Shown here in pieces: positions 27,398 to 37,706 of a stretch of 64,000 nt of DNA; within the stretch, counting starts at the first letter, position 1; each line of letters begins with the position of its first letter. Source of the DNA: Vibrio splendidus (GTDB lineage: Bacteria; Pseudomonadota; Gammaproteobacteria; Enterobacterales; Vibrionaceae). The notes below the pieces were generated by a model, which searched no databases, was not told the origin of the DNA, and saw only the letters and a list, made by a program, of their open reading frames with translations. The DNA is taken from NCBI RefSeq assembly GCF_024347615.1, contig NZ_AP025508.1, positions 744,001 through 808,000 of the forward strand, given 5' to 3'. Made by a program: the position numbers and the translations under genes.

Positions 27398-30300
27398 ATG
27401 AGAATTTTGCGTGGCTCCCCAGCTCTATCTGAGTTTCGTGTTAACAAGCTTTTAGAGCTTTGTCGTGAATTAAGCTTACCTGTAACAGGTATTTACGCTG
27501 AGTTTGCCCACTTTGCTGATCTAACGGCAGACCTAGATGAGTCTGAAGTTGAGAAGCTAGAAAAGCTACTGACTTACGGTCCAACGATTGAAGAGCATGA
27601 ACCTGAAGGTTTACTGCTGCTTGCAACGCCACGCCCGGGCACTATCTCGCCTTGGTCTTCAAAATCAACAGATATCGCACACAACTGCGGACTGGCTAAA
27701 GTGTCACGTCTAGAGCGCGGTACTGCTTTCTACATTGAAACCTCTTCTGAACTTTCTGAGCTTCAACTTGTTGAGCTGAAAGCCATTCTGCACGACCGTA
27801 TGATGGAAGTGGTTTTCACTGACTTCGAATCAGCGGCGGCACTGTTCACTGTTGCTGAGCCTGCTCCTTATGCGGAAGTTGACCTACTAACTGGTGGACG
27901 TAAAGCGCTTGAAAAAGCAAACGTTACCCTAGGTCTAGCACTTGCAGAAGACGAAATTGATTACCTTCTTGAAAGCTTCACTGAGAAGCTAGGTCGTAAC
28001 CCGACTGACATCGAGCTAATGATGTTTGCACAAGCGAACTCAGAGCACTGTCGTCACAAGATCTTTAACGCTGATTGGACTATCGATGGCGTTAAGCAAG
28101 AAAAATCATTGTTCAAGATGATTAAGAACACCTTTGAAACGACACCAGAACACGTTCTGTCTGCTTATAAAGATAATGCAGCGGTAATGACAGGTTCTGA
28201 AGTCGGTCGTTTCTTCCCAGATCCAGAAACTCGCCAATACAACTACCACCAAGAAAAAACACACATCTTGATGAAAGTTGAAACGCACAACCACCCAACG
28301 GCAATCTCTCCATGGCCGGGCGCATCGACAGGTTCAGGCGGTGAAATCCGTGATGAAGGCGCGACTGGTATTGGCGGTAAGCCAAAAGCAGGCCTTGTTG
28401 CTTTCTCTGTATCTAACCTGAAAATTCCGAACTTCGTTCAACCTTGGGAAACAGACTTTGGTAAGCCAAGCCGTATCGTTACTGCTTTGGATATCATGCT
28501 TGAAGGTCCTCTTGGTGGCGCAGCATTCAACAACGAATTTGGTCGTCCAAACCTATTAGGTTACTTCCGTACTTACGAAGAGAAAGTAAACTCTCACGCA
28601 GGTGAAGAAGTACGTGGTTACCACAAGCCAATCATGCTGGCTGGTGGTCTAGGTAACATTCGTGATGATCATGTTCAGAAGAAAGAGATCCCAGTAGGTG
28701 CAAGCCTAATTGTTCTTGGCGGTCCAGCAATGAACATCGGCCTTGGTGGCGGTGCTGCATCTTCAATGGATTCTGGTTCTTCTTCTGAAGACTTAGATTT
28801 TGCTTCTGTACAACGTGAAAACCCAGAGATGGAACGTCGTTGTCAGGAAGTTATCGACCGTTGTTGGCAGCTTGGTGATGCGAACCCAATCGCATTTATC
28901 CACGACGTGGGCGCGGGCGGAATCTCGAATGCACTTCCTGAGCTAGTCGACGATGGCGAGCGTGGCGGTATCTTTAACTTACGTGACGTGCCAAACGATG
29001 AGCCGGGCATGAGCCCACTTGAGATCTGGTGTAACGAATCTCAAGAGCGTTACGTAATGGCGGTTGCTGATAAAGACTTAGCGACATTTGAAGCGATTTG
29101 TAAGCGTGAACGCGCTCCATTCGCGATTGTTGGTAAAGCAACAGAAGAACGTGATCTTAAATTAGAAGATTCACACTTCGACAACACGCCAATCGACATG
29201 CCGATGGACATCCTATTAGGTAAAACGCCTAAGATGCACCGTGACGCGAAGACGCTAAAAGCAAACAACCCTGCGATTGACCGTTCTGGTATCGAACTAA
29301 ACGAAGCGGTTGACCGTATTCTTCGCCTACCAACAGTGGCAGAGAAAACATTCCTTATTACTATCGGTGACCGCTCGGTAACAGGCCTTGTGGCTCGTGA
29401 CCAAATGGTTGGCCCATGGCAGGTTCCTGTTGCTAACTGTGCAGTAACAGCAGCAAGTTACGACTCTTACCACGGTGAGGCAATGTCTCTTGGTGAGCGT
29501 ACGCCAGTAGCACTACTAGATTTCGGCGCATCAGCTCGTCTAGCGGTTGGTGAAGCAATCACTAACATCGCAGCGACCAACATCGGCGATATTAAACACA
29601 TTAAATTGTCAGCTAACTGGATGTCTCCAGCAGGTCACCCTGGTGAAGATGCAGGCCTTTACGAAGCGGTTAAAGCCGTAGGTGAAGAACTATGTCCAGC
29701 ACTGGGTCTAACTATCCCTGTGGGTAAAGACTCAATGTCGATGAAGACTAAGTGGGAAGAGAATGGCGAGCAGAAAGAAGTCACATCTCCGCTATCTCTT
29801 GTTATCACTGCGTTTGCACGTGTTGAAGATGTTCGTAAGACGATTACTCCTCAGCTTCGTACCCCGAATAACCTTGAAGGCTTAGGCGCTACAAGCTTAG
29901 TACTTATCGACCTAGGTAACGGCAAAAACCGTATGGGTGCTACAGCACTAGCGCAGGTTTACAAGCAGCTTGGTGACAAGCCAGCAGACGTAGACAATGC
30001 AGCACAACTAAAAGGTTTCTACGAAGGCATTCAAGCACTTGTAGCGAACGACCAAGTTGTCGCTTACCACGATAAAGGCGATGGTGGTCTATTCGTAACG
30101 CTAGCTGAAATGGCGTTCGCAGGTCACTGTGGTGTTAATGCTGATATTGCAGCGCTTTTATCTGCATCAGAGAACAGCGAAGATACGCTTGCGGCACTCT
30201 TTAACGAAGAGCTAGGTGCAGTTATCCAAGTTCGTAACGACGACCTAGACGCAGTTCTTTCTACTCTTGCAGCAAATGGCCTAGAAGCATGTTCACATGT

Positions 30301-31354
30301 GATTGGCAGCGTTGTTGGTGAAGGGGAAGCATCAGATGAAGTAGTGATTAAGTCAGGCACAGACGTTGTAATCCAGCGTAACCGTACTGAACTACGTACT
30401 ATCTGGGCTGAGACTACGCATAAAATGCAAGGTCTACGTGATAATCCAATCTGTGCAGACCAAGAACATGAAGCGAAAAAAGACAACTCAGACCCAGGTC
30501 TAAACGTTAGCCTAAGCTTTGACGTAAACGAAGACATTGCAGCGCCATTCATCAATGCTCCTATGATAAATACAGGCGCTAAGCCTAAGATGGCGATTCT
30601 CCGTGAGCAGGGTGTTAACTCTCACGTTGAAATGGCAGCAGCATTTGACCGCGCAGGCTTCGAAGCGACTGATATTCACATGAGCGACATCCTAACGGGT
30701 CAAGCGGTACTAGAAGAGTACAACGGCCTTGTGGCATGTGGTGGCTTCTCTTACGGTGATGTACTGGGCGCTGGTGAAGGTTGGGCTAAGTCGGTTCTAT
30801 TTAACGACTCTACTCGTGACCAATTTGAAAACTTCTTCAAGCGTGAAGATACTTTCTCTCTAGGTGTGTGTAACGGTTGTCAGATGTTGTCTAACCTGCG
30901 TGAACTTATCCCGGGTGCTGAGTACTGGCCACGTTTCGTTCGTAACGAATCTGAGCGTTTTGAAGCTCGTTTCAGCCTAGTTGAAGTTCAGAAGTCTGAC
31001 TCAGTATTCTTCAACGGCATGGAAGGTTCTCGTATGCCAATCGCTGTTTCTCACGGTGAAGGCCGCGTAGAAGTGCGTGATAACGACCACCTAAACGCGA
31101 TTGAAAACTCAGGTACGGTTGCTCTACGTTACGTTGATAACAACGGTAACCAAACGCAGCAATACCCGAATAACCCGAACGGTTCGCCAAACGCTATCAC
31201 TGGTCTAACAACGACCGATGGCCGCGTGACTATCATGATGCCGCACCCAGAGCGTGTATTCCGCACGGTTGCAAACTCTTGGTCTCCAGAAGGTTGGGGC
31301 GAGAACGGCGCTTGGATGCGCATGTTCCAAAACGCACGTAAGAATGTGGGTTAA
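27398..31354 (+). CDS. purL: Phosphoribosylformylglycinamidine synthase
   Basis: 1318 residues, slightly longer than the E. coli enzyme. It converts FGAR to FGAM with ATP and glutamine, the fourth step of purine synthesis. It begins [19 protein letters not shown]. The central ATP-grasp-like synthetase halves include [28 protein letters not shown]. The C-terminal glutamine amidotransferase has the nucleophile in GVCNGCQML and the catalytic His/Glu in HPERVFR. It is a single-gene operon under PurR control. Confidence 0.98.
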   Translation: MRILRGSPALSEFRVNKLLELCRELSLPVTGIYAEFAHFADLTADLDESEVEKLEKLLTYGPTIEEHEPEGLLLLATPRPGTISPWSSKSTDIAHNCGLAKVSRLERGTAFYIETSSELSELQLVELKAILHDRMMEVVFTDFESAAALFTVAEPAPYAEVDLLTGGRKALEKANVTLGLALAEDEIDYLLESFTEKLGRNPTDIELMMFAQANSEHCRHKIFNADWTIDGVKQEKSLFKMIKNTFETTPEHVLSAYKDNAAVMTGSEVGRFFPDPETRQYNYHQEKTHILMKVETHNHPTAISPWPGASTGSGGEIRDEGATGIGGKPKAGLVAFSVSNLKIPNFVQPWETDFGKPSRIVTALDIMLEGPLGGAAFNNEFGRPNLLGYFRTYEEKVNSHAGEEVRGYHKPIMLAGGLGNIRDDHVQKKEIPVGASLIVLGGPAMNIGLGGGAASSMDSGSSSEDLDFASVQRENPEMERRCQEVIDRCWQLGDANPIAFIHDVGAGGISNALPELVDDGERGGIFNLRDVPNDEPGMSPLEIWCNESQERYVMAVADKDLATFEAICKRERAPFAIVGKATEERDLKLEDSHFDNTPIDMPMDILLGKTPKMHRDAKTLKANNPAIDRSGIELNEAVDRILRLPTVAEKTFLITIGDRSVTGLVARDQMVGPWQVPVANCAVTAASYDSYHGEAMSLGERTPVALLDFGASARLAVGEAITNIAATNIGDIKHIKLSANWMSPAGHPGEDAGLYEAVKAVGEELCPALGLTIPVGKDSMSMKTKWEENGEQKEVTSPLSLVITAFARVEDVRKTITPQLRTPNNLEGLGATSLVLIDLGNGKNRMGATALAQVYKQLGDKPADVDNAAQLKGFYEGIQALVANDQVVAYHDKGDGGLFVTLAEMAFAGHCGVNADIAALLSASENSEDTLAALFNEELGAVIQVRNDDLDAVLSTLAANGLEACSHVIGSVVGEGEASDEVVIKSGTDVVIQRNRTELRTIWAETTHKMQGLRDNPICADQEHEAKKDNSDPGLNVSLSFDVNEDIAAPFINAPMINTGAKPKMAILREQGVNSHVEMAAAFDRAGFEATDIHMSDILTGQAVLEEYNGLVACGGFSYGDVLGAGEGWAKSVLFNDSTRDQFENFFKREDTFSLGVCNGCQMLSNLRELIPGAEYWPRFVRNESERFEARFSLVEVQKSDSVFFNGMEGSRMPIAVSHGEGRVEVRDNDHLNAIENSGTVALRYVDNNGNQTQQYPNNPNGSPNAITGLTTTDGRVTIMMPHPERVFRTVANSWSPEGWGENGAWMRMFQNARKNVG

Positions 31355-31402
31355 TCACTTTCTTACAGGCCGCATTAATCTAGGCTAGGTTAAGAAAAAA
31401 TG

Positions 31403-31436
31403 AAAAGCGCAGATCGAAAGGTCTGCGCTTTTTTAT
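31403..31436 (+). terminator. purL terminator
   Basis: AAAAGCGCAGA and TCTGCGCTTTT form a strong stem, then a T-run. Confidence 0.9.
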
Positions 31437-31541
31437 TTTCAAAATTTAGGAACCAGAGCGAAAAAATTAACGTTTGCAGTTTGCTGTTCTAAAAATCTCC
31501 ACTACGCTAAATGTTATGGAATCAATTTGTTAGGCCATCAT

Positions 31542-31561
31542 TTCTTGTATTCATACAAGAA
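31542..31561 (+). promoter_or_regulatory. Perfect 20-bp palindromic operator-like site
   Basis: TTCTTGTATTCATACAAGAA has 8-base arms around TTCA. It lies 56 bases upstream of the DUF3332 lipoprotein gene, where a transcription factor would act. I cannot match it to a known regulator. Confidence 0.5.
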
Positions 31562-31617
31562 CAATTCAATTTGGCCGTTCAAAAACTGAATCAATCATCG
31601 TGGCATAAGAGGGATCT

Positions 31618-32151
31618 ATGAAAACAACAATCACAAAAGCAGTTGCAGTGGCAGCGATTGTCATGTCGTTAGCTGGGTGTGTCGGTAGTAACGCCGTTAC
31701 TGGGAAATTAATGAAGTTCAACGTAGAGGTTGTAGATAACCGTTACGCTCGTGCCGGGGTTAACTTCTTGCTTGCGCCAGTTTACGCGCTAACAACCGCA
31801 GCCGATTACATTGTATTTAACTCAATAGAATTCTGGGCGGGTAAAAACCCACTGACTGGCGCGCCTCATATATTCGATAGTAAAGTCGATACTATGATTG
31901 ATGTGAACGATAGCCTCGATGATTCACTGAAAGATGCACCACTTGGGTTCAATAATCGCCATATTGAATGGGGTGAGATGCAACAGATCGATGAGAACAC
32001 CATTCAAATGGACATCACTTATAACGATGGTCAGAAGGCTGTTCTGACGGGGATTCGTGATGGTGACAAGGTCAGTTACTACATGGATGGAACATTGGTT
32101 TCAGAGACTTCGATTCAAGCTCTTGAACAGCTAGCAGCAGAAAAAGCATAA
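31618..32151 (+). CDS. DUF3332 family lipoprotein
   Basis: 177 residues with a lipoprotein signal, MKTTITKAVAVAAIVMSLAGC, and a GAGGGA ribosome binding site. After the lipid anchor comes a short segment typical of DUF3332 (NRYARAGVNFLLAPVYALTTAADYIVFNSIEFWAGKNP). A beta-rich C-terminal part of about 80 residues follows (DENTIQMDITYNDGQKAVLTG). The hydrophobic middle may touch the membrane. Function is not known for the family. Confidence 0.8.
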   Translation: MKTTITKAVAVAAIVMSLAGCVGSNAVTGKLMKFNVEVVDNRYARAGVNFLLAPVYALTTAADYIVFNSIEFWAGKNPLTGAPHIFDSKVDTMIDVNDSLDDSLKDAPLGFNNRHIEWGEMQQIDENTIQMDITYNDGQKAVLTGIRDGDKVSYYMDGTLVSETSIQALEQLAAEKA

Positions 32152-32179
32152 CCTTCCCTGTTTTACCGCTATAAAAGAA

Positions 32180-32210
32180 AAGCCGCTGGATTTAACCCCA
32201 GCGGCTTCGT
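32180..32210. terminator. Convergent terminator between the DUF3332 gene and dapD
   Basis: AAGCCGCTGG and CCAGCGGCTT form a 10-bp stem with A and T tracts on the two sides. It serves both converging genes. Confidence 0.8.
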
Positions 32211-32234
32211 ATTTTCTAGCATCTAGCGCGTAGA

Positions 32235-33266
32235 TTAGTTGTTGCTGTGTAGCTCGCTGTTCAGTTCAACAGCAGACTTGTTCGCAAGACATTCAATTTG
32301 GCCAGTAATCGAGTTACGACGGAACAGAAGGTCAGAAACGCCAGCAAGGTCACGGGCTTTAATGATTTCTACTTCGTTGCCTTCTTTATCTAGCATGCGA
32401 ACTTTAGTACCTGCAGTCACGTAAAGACCAGACTCAACCGTGCAACGGTCGCCCATTGGGAAGCCAAGACCCGCGTTTGCGCCTAGCAGGCAGTTTTCGC
32501 CGATAGAGATAACCATAGTACCGCCGCCAGACAGAGTACCCATGATAGAAGCGCCGCCGCCGATGTCTGAACCGTTACCCACAACAACACCCGCAGAGAT
32601 ACGACCTTCAACCATGCTCACGCCAGTAGTACCCGCATTGAAGTTGATGAAACCTTCGTGCATTACCGTTGTGCCTTCGCCTACGTGTGCGCCAAGACGA
32701 ACACGAGAAGTATCAGCAATACGAATACCTGTTGGTACTACGTAATCCACCATTTTAGGGAACTTGTCTACGCAATCTACAGACAGAGCGCGACCCGCAA
32801 GGCGAGCTTCGATTTGACGCTCTGGTAGCTCAGGAAGGTCGATTGGGCCTTCGTTTGTCCATGCGATGTTGTGCAGTAGACCGAAGATGCCGTCTAGTAC
32901 TGTACCGTGTGGTTGTACTAGGCGGTTAGAGATAAGTTGTAGCTTTAGGAAGCCTTCAGCAACTGATGCTGGCTTCTCGTCAGCCGCAAGAACAACAAGA
33001 ACAAGTGGCTGCTCAGATGCTGCTGCTTTTTCTGCGAAAGATGCGTTTGCTGCATCGTCGTTTGCTGCGAATGCTTTCGCCAGTTCTGCGCTTTGTGCAG
33101 CAGAGATTTCGATAGCTTGGTTGCCTTCAGCGTAACCTGACACTTCAGCTACAGCAGCTACAAGAGCGTCGCTTGGGTTTAGAAGTGGGTTAGGGAAGAA
33201 CGCTTCAATGATTTTATTGTCGCGGTTTTTGGTTGCCGTACCGAAGGCTAGTGAAAAGTAAGCCAT
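32235..33266 (-). CDS. dapD: Tetrahydrodipicolinate N-succinyltransferase, long form
   Basis: 343 residues. It transfers succinate from succinyl-CoA to tetrahydrodipicolinate in lysine and meso-diaminopimelate synthesis. The left-handed beta-helix of hexapeptide repeats is clear from about residue 180 (TSRVRLGAHVGEGTTVMHEGFINFNAGTTG... MVEGRISAGVVVGNGSDIGGGASIMG). The N-terminal 110 residues are alanine-rich and belong to the long DapD type found in Vibrio and actinobacteria, not the 274-residue E. coli type. A single-gene unit. Confidence 0.95.
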   Translation of the reverse strand: MAYFSLAFGTATKNRDNKIIEAFFPNPLLNPSDALVAAVAEVSGYAEGNQAIEISAAQSAELAKAFAANDDAANASFAEKAAASEQPLVLVVLAADEKPASVAEGFLKLQLISNRLVQPHGTVLDGIFGLLHNIAWTNEGPIDLPELPERQIEARLAGRALSVDCVDKFPKMVDYVVPTGIRIADTSRVRLGAHVGEGTTVMHEGFINFNAGTTGVSMVEGRISAGVVVGNGSDIGGGASIMGTLSGGGTMVISIGENCLLGANAGLGFPMGDRCTVESGLYVTAGTKVRMLDKEGNEVEIIKARDLAGVSDLLFRRNSITGQIECLANKSAVELNSELHSNN

Positions 33267-33771
33267 GTTGAATCTCCATGTGTTGAGTCTTGATTTTGCT
33301 ATTCCATAACAGCGACTCGAATAACAAGCGCTGCCGTTAGCAAAGTTAATTTAATTGCGTTCATCATAAAGAGAGCGCCCTCGTTATGAAAGGGCGTATC
33401 GGGATAAAGTCTGTAAAATGATATTGCTTGTCTTTTGAGAGATAGTTTTCATTATCCGGATATTATACCTCGCTCTTAAATATGGGCGTGCTTACTTAAG
33501 TAGCGCGGTGCCATTTCATTTCCACACCTGACACTTATCTTTAGTCCATCCTCTTGTTAGCCGTATCAATAGAGTGAGTCACACTTTCTTTATAAATTCA
33601 TGTTTATTATCAGAATTATTCGACTTCTGTTGATTAATCGCTTGTGCCTACAGTTAGGGTAAATACTCAATTTTCCAGACATGTAATTAAGAGAACGATC
33701 ACTAAAACCCTGCAAGATGTCAGTATATTGCCTGCCATAACGACATTAAAACGATTAATAAAGGATCTTCT
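33267..33771. other. 505-base divergent intergenic region, dapD / 5'-nucleotidase
   Basis: It holds the two divergent promoters. A small hairpin (CGCCCT / AGGGCG, 33376-33396) lies about 110 bases upstream of dapD without a T-run. No reading frame, repeat or known riboswitch could be recognised. Confidence 0.5.
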
Positions 33772-35472
33772 ATGAATTTTACTAAGTCTTTACTGGTGCT
33801 CTCTATCGGCGTAGCGATGGTTGGCTGTGGCTCGGATAATGATGACATCACGGTGACATGTGACACTGCGGACTCTTGTACCAAGTTTACGGTTTTACAT
33901 ACTAACGATAACCATGGTCGCTTCTGGGAAAATAGTAAGGGTGAGTATGGAATGGCGGCTCGTAAGACGTTGATTGATAGTATTCGTGCGGAAGTGACTC
34001 AAAACGGTGGTGAGACGATCCTACTGTCCGGTGGTGACATTAATACTGGTGTTCCAGAGTCTGATATGCAGGATGCGGTACCAGATTTTGTTGGCATGAA
34101 CCTTCTTGGTTACGATGCGATGGCATTAGGTAACCATGAATTCGACAACACCTTGGATGTGCTTGAGATGCAATCTGAGCTAGCTGACTTCCCGATGCTT
34201 GCGGCGAATATTTATATCAAAGATGGAGACACAGTTACTGATGAACGCCTTTTCTCTCCATATAAAGTATTCACCATCAATGGCTTAAAAGTTGCGGTTA
34301 TTGGCCTAACAACCAAAGATACGGCGAAATTAGTTAACCCTGACAATGTCGCGACGATTCACTTTGCCGACCCACAAGTCGAAATTAAAAAAGCCATAAA
34401 AGAGATCGAGGCCAATGAAACGGTTGATCTGATTTTTGCTACCACGCATATGGGGCATTATGCTAATGGTCAACACGGCAGTGAAGCGCCTGGTGATGTG
34501 CTACTAGCACGCTCTCTAGAGGAAGGTCAGCTAGATGCAATTATCGGCGGGCACTCTCAAAATCCGGTTTGCATGGAAGGCAACGAATATGCTGATTTCA
34601 ACCCAGGAGATGATTGTAAGCCGGATCAACAAAATGGTACCTATATCATGCAAGCTCATGAGTGGGGCAAGTATGTCGGTAGAGCTGATTTTGAGTTTTA
34701 TGACGGAAAGCTGCATTTAGCGAAGTACGACCTGATACCTGTGAACTTAAAAGAGAAAGATGAAAATGGTGATTACCAATTTATCCAATCTGAAATTGAA
34801 CCTAATTCAACAGTAATTGCTACTCTTTCCGCCTATCAGCAACAAGGTCAAGAGTTGTTGGATGTGATCATATCGAAAACCGATGCGAAGCTTGAAGGTG
34901 ACCGTGATGTTGTGCGCGCAGAGCAAACCAACCTTGGTCATTTATTAGGTCACGCTTACCGTACTTACGATTTAGTGGACGCTGACTTCGGTGTGATGAA
35001 TTCCGGTGGTGTTCGTGACTCAATTGCGGTAGGTGACATTGCTTATCGTGATGTACTTACAGTCCAACCTTTTGGCAATTTTGTAACCAAAGCAACAATG
35101 ACGGGTGCTGAAGTAAAAGCGTATTTAGACGTTGTTGCGACTAAGACGGCAGGATCTGGCGCTTATGCACAATTGGATAATATTAGCTTAACTGTCGACT
35201 GTGATTTGAGTGATGTGACCATTAGAGAAATTAACAATAAAACTTTTAGCTTAACCGATACTTATACGTTCTCTGTTATCAGTTTCAGTGCGGCTGGTGG
35301 TGATGACTACCCAGTAATTGATGTTGAGTCGACGCAGTTGACGGATGCCGCTGTGCTGCGCGAGTTCTTCGTTAAGAACCCAGATGTCACTGCTGCGAAT
35401 TACGCACCAGTGGATGGTGAGCTAATCTATATGAGCAATGGTTTAGAAGTAAAAGGCTGCCCTGCGAACTAA
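33772..35472 (+). CDS. 5'-nucleotidase / UDP-sugar hydrolase, UshA/NutA type, lipoprotein
   Basis: 566 residues. The signal MNFTKSLLVLSIGVAMVGC ends in a lipobox, so it is lipid-anchored, unlike soluble E. coli UshA. The metallophosphatase domain carries LHTNDNHG, SGGDINTGVPESD, GNHEFDN, THMGHY and GGHSQNP, which hold two metal ions. The C-terminal nucleotidase domain has NSGGVRDSIAVGDI and GGDDYPVI. It hydrolyses extracellular or periplasmic nucleotides to nucleosides for uptake. This fits Vibrio NutA, the chloride-dependent 5'-nucleotidase. A nucleoside porin gene of the Tsx type occurs later in the window but is not linked. Confidence 0.92.
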   Translation: MNFTKSLLVLSIGVAMVGCGSDNDDITVTCDTADSCTKFTVLHTNDNHGRFWENSKGEYGMAARKTLIDSIRAEVTQNGGETILLSGGDINTGVPESDMQDAVPDFVGMNLLGYDAMALGNHEFDNTLDVLEMQSELADFPMLAANIYIKDGDTVTDERLFSPYKVFTINGLKVAVIGLTTKDTAKLVNPDNVATIHFADPQVEIKKAIKEIEANETVDLIFATTHMGHYANGQHGSEAPGDVLLARSLEEGQLDAIIGGHSQNPVCMEGNEYADFNPGDDCKPDQQNGTYIMQAHEWGKYVGRADFEFYDGKLHLAKYDLIPVNLKEKDENGDYQFIQSEIEPNSTVIATLSAYQQQGQELLDVIISKTDAKLEGDRDVVRAEQTNLGHLLGHAYRTYDLVDADFGVMNSGGVRDSIAVGDIAYRDVLTVQPFGNFVTKATMTGAEVKAYLDVVATKTAGSGAYAQLDNISLTVDCDLSDVTIREINNKTFSLTDTYTFSVISFSAAGGDDYPVIDVESTQLTDAAVLREFFVKNPDVTAANYAPVDGELIYMSNGLEVKGCPAN

Positions 35473-35501
35473 TTTATAACTCATAAACAAAAACGACAAA
35501 G

Positions 35502-35532
35502 AAAATAGCCAGCGAATTGCTGGCTATTTTTG
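35502..35532. terminator. Convergent terminator, nucleotidase / marC
   Basis: AAATAGCCAGC and GCTGGCTATTT pair around GAATT with a T-run. It serves the plus-strand gene and probably marC on the other strand. Confidence 0.88.
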
Positions 35533-35556
35533 TATAAAAATCAGTGGAATTAGATG

Positions 35557-36198
35557 CTAGATAAACAACGCCTTATAAGCTTGTTCAATCCCTTCAATCA
35601 ACATTTGCATACCGATAACGGCGAGTATCAAGCCCATCATTCGAGTAATCACGTTCAGTGCACTTGGCCCTACGGCTTTAACGAAGCGTTCGCCGAACAC
35701 AAACAATACGTAGGTTAGGGTGCAGAGGAGGCCAAATGCCACGATGGTAATGATGGTCTCGTAAATCCCCTCGGTACTAGCAAAGTTCATCGCAGTGGCA
35801 ATGGTGCCCGGTCCAGCCAGTATGGGCATGGCCAAAGGTGATACTGCGATACTTAGCGCTGCGTCTCGCTGGGCATCTGAGTTTACTTTCTCTTTTGCTT
35901 TTGAATGTGTTGAATCACCTTGCAGCATGTGAAAGCCAATCAAAAAGACCAGAATGCCGCCTGTGATACGCAGTGCGTACAGCGTGATACCAAAGAGGTC
36001 AAAGATCAGTTTGCCAGAAATCGCAAAAGTACTGACGATAACGAAGGCGATAAGTACCGATCGGAATGCGATAGATTTAACCGTTTCCCTATCATTATCA
36101 CCGGTTAATCCAAGAAAGATGGGCGTATTAGCGATAGGGTTCATAATGGCAAAAAAGCCCATGAACACGGTAATGGTATGAATGATGAGCTCTTTCAT
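35557..36198 (-). CDS. MarC family integral membrane protein
   Basis: 213 residues, six predicted membrane helices. It starts MKELIIHTITVFMGFFAIMNPIANTPIFLGLT; the family motif FFAIMNPIANTPIFL is complete. MarC/YhgN/YchE proteins lie in the inner membrane. The earlier link to multiple antibiotic resistance was withdrawn, so no transport substrate is known. AGGA lies 7 bases before ATG. A MITE-like element sits 30 bases upstream of the start. Confidence 0.88.
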   Translation of the reverse strand: MKELIIHTITVFMGFFAIMNPIANTPIFLGLTGDNDRETVKSIAFRSVLIAFVIVSTFAISGKLIFDLFGITLYALRITGGILVFLIGFHMLQGDSTHSKAKEKVNSDAQRDAALSIAVSPLAMPILAGPGTIATAMNFASTEGIYETIITIVAFGLLCTLTYVLFVFGERFVKAVGPSALNVITRMMGLILAVIGMQMLIEGIEQAYKALFI

Positions 36199-36229
36199 AT
36201 TATTCCTTTGAAAAGATGCAGTTAAATAC

Positions 36230-36497
36230 TAGGGCGTGTTGAGCTTTCGAGCTGATTTTTGCAGCGAGTTGCTGGGCATTTATACAAGGCAGAGGCTTTG
36301 ACGTGTAGCTGGCCTACATGAGAAGCCGATAACGTAGTAGAAATGACCAGCAAACGCTGCCCGAAGGGTTCGGCTAAAAGCGTTTTAATCTTTGTTGAGG
36401 GAGATTTGCTTAGAATGACTAGGCTACTTCTCCCTCGCCGCGATTAAAACGCTTTTATCTCGAACAAAATTTAACCACGAAAGGTCAACACGCCCTA
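36230..36497. mobile_element. MITE-like element, 268 bp
   Basis: The ends TAGGGCGTGTTGAGCTTTCG and, inverted, TAGGGCGTGTTGACCTTTCG match over about 22 bases with two mismatches. Each end is bounded by TA, as expected for a transposon that duplicates TA. A second, internal 14-bp perfect inverted repeat (AAAAGCGTTTTAAT at 36376-36389, ATTAAAACGCTTTT at 36443-36456) encloses GAGGGAGA/TCTCCCTC. No reading frame is present, so it would need a transposase in trans. It separates marC from the GGGtGRT gene. Confidence 0.75.
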
Positions 36498-36566
36498 ATA
36501 GTTTGTGTATTTAATCTTAGATACAAATAATTATTAGAAATAGATAGTAGAGCAAGTGTGAATAAA

Positions 36567-36600
36567 AAACAGCCAGCATAAGGCTGGCTGTTTGGTTTTA
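36567..36600 (-). terminator. Terminator of the IscU-like/GGGtGRT operon
   Basis: AAACAGCCAGC and GCTGGCTGTTT pair around ATAAG, with TTTTTTATTC following on the minus strand. It is about 100 bases beyond the operon. Confidence 0.8.
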
Positions 36601-36630
36601 GTGATAGGTGTAGAGTTTTGGTCGTCCGTT

Positions 36631-36664
36631 ATTGCTTGATTCTCAATTAACGGAATCAAGCAAT
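36631..36664 (-). repeat. 12-bp perfect inverted repeat directly after the GGGtGRT gene
   Basis: ATTGCTTGATTC and GAATCAAGCAAT enclose 10 bases. It starts 29 bases past the stop codon. No T-run follows, so it may be an mRNA 3' stabiliser ahead of the true terminator at 36567. Confidence 0.6.
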
Positions 36665-36692
36665 GGATAGATTGCGGCGCTCAATTTTGTCG

Positions 36693-37682
36693 TTATGCGT
36701 TCAAAGATTCGCTCACCGCCACAGCCAATGCAACTGTCGCACCGACCATTGGGTTGTTACCCATACCGATGAAGCCCATCATTGCCACGTGAGCCGGAAC
36801 AGAAGAGCTACCTGCAAACTGAGCGTCAGCGTGCATTCTGCCCATGGTATCTGTCATGCCGTAAGACGCTGGGCCAGCTGCCACGTTATCTGGGTGCAAT
36901 GTTCTACCTGTACCGCCGCCTGAAGCAACTGAGAAGTAAGGTAAACCTTGGCGAGTACGTTCTGCTTTGTAGATACCTGCAACAGGGTGTTGGAAGCGCG
37001 TTGGGTTAGTTGAGTTACCCGTAATACTTACATCCACTTCTTCTCTGTGCATGATTGCTACGCCTTCACGTACATCATCAGCGCCGTAACACAAGATCTC
37101 TCCGCGAGGGCCTTGTGAGAAACGGCGACGTTCTGTTTCAACAAGTTCACCCGTTTGGTAATCGTATTGAGTGCGAACATAGGTAAAACCATTGATGCGA
37201 GAGATTAAGTAAGCCGCATCTTTACCTAGACCATTGAGTATTACCTTCAATGGGTTGTGACGTGATTTGTTGACGTTGAGTGCGATTTTAATCGCACCTT
37301 CTGCAGCAGCAAAAGATTCATGGCCCGCAAGGAAAGCAAAGCAGTGGCTTTCTTCATTTAGAAGACGTGCAGCCAATGCGCCGTGGCCTATACCCACTTG
37401 ACGTTGCTCAGCAACACTGCCGGGTTTAGTGAATGCTTGAAGGCCTTCACCAATGATATTTGCAGCTTGTTCAGCGTTGGTTGCTTTGCGAAATAACGCC
37501 AGTGCTGAGCCAAGAATATAAGCATCGGCAGCGCTTTCAAAAGCAATAGGTTGGGTGTCCATCACCATGGCTTTTGGGTCGACATTGTGTGATTTACAGT
37601 ATTGGTTCGCTTGCTCTAAAGAGTCGAAGTTCATTTCTGCCAATACGCGAGTTACTGATTCATTAAATTGAGTGTTCATCAT
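36693..37682 (-). CDS. GGGtGRT family protein (function unknown)
   Basis: 329 residues. The name-giving motif GGGTGRT is at about 255-261 (SVASGGGTGRTLHPDN). Other conserved-looking blocks are GIGHGALAARLLNEESHCFAFLAGHESFAAAEGAIKIA, VDVSITGNSTNPTRFQHPVAGIYK and MGFIGMGNNPMVGATVALAVA. It has no signal peptide; the Gly/Ala-rich C-terminus is not a clear membrane helix. The family (Pfam GGGtGRT) is of unknown function and is seen mainly in anaerobes, next to IscU/NifU-like genes. Here it follows such a gene by 24 bases with ribosome binding site GAGGAAA. Regulation comes from the operon leader. Confidence 0.85.
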   Translation of the reverse strand: MMNTQFNESVTRVLAEMNFDSLEQANQYCKSHNVDPKAMVMDTQPIAFESAADAYILGSALALFRKATNAEQAANIIGEGLQAFTKPGSVAEQRQVGIGHGALAARLLNEESHCFAFLAGHESFAAAEGAIKIALNVNKSRHNPLKVILNGLGKDAAYLISRINGFTYVRTQYDYQTGELVETERRRFSQGPRGEILCYGADDVREGVAIMHREEVDVSITGNSTNPTRFQHPVAGIYKAERTRQGLPYFSVASGGGTGRTLHPDNVAAGPASYGMTDTMGRMHADAQFAGSSSVPAHVAMMGFIGMGNNPMVGATVALAVAVSESLNA

Positions 37683-37706
37683 ATCTTTCCTCTAAATTGG
37701 CAAAAA

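Noticed and set aside
33376..33396. dapD upstream hairpin as a lysine riboswitch
   Set aside because: Far too small and without lysine-aptamer conserved segments.
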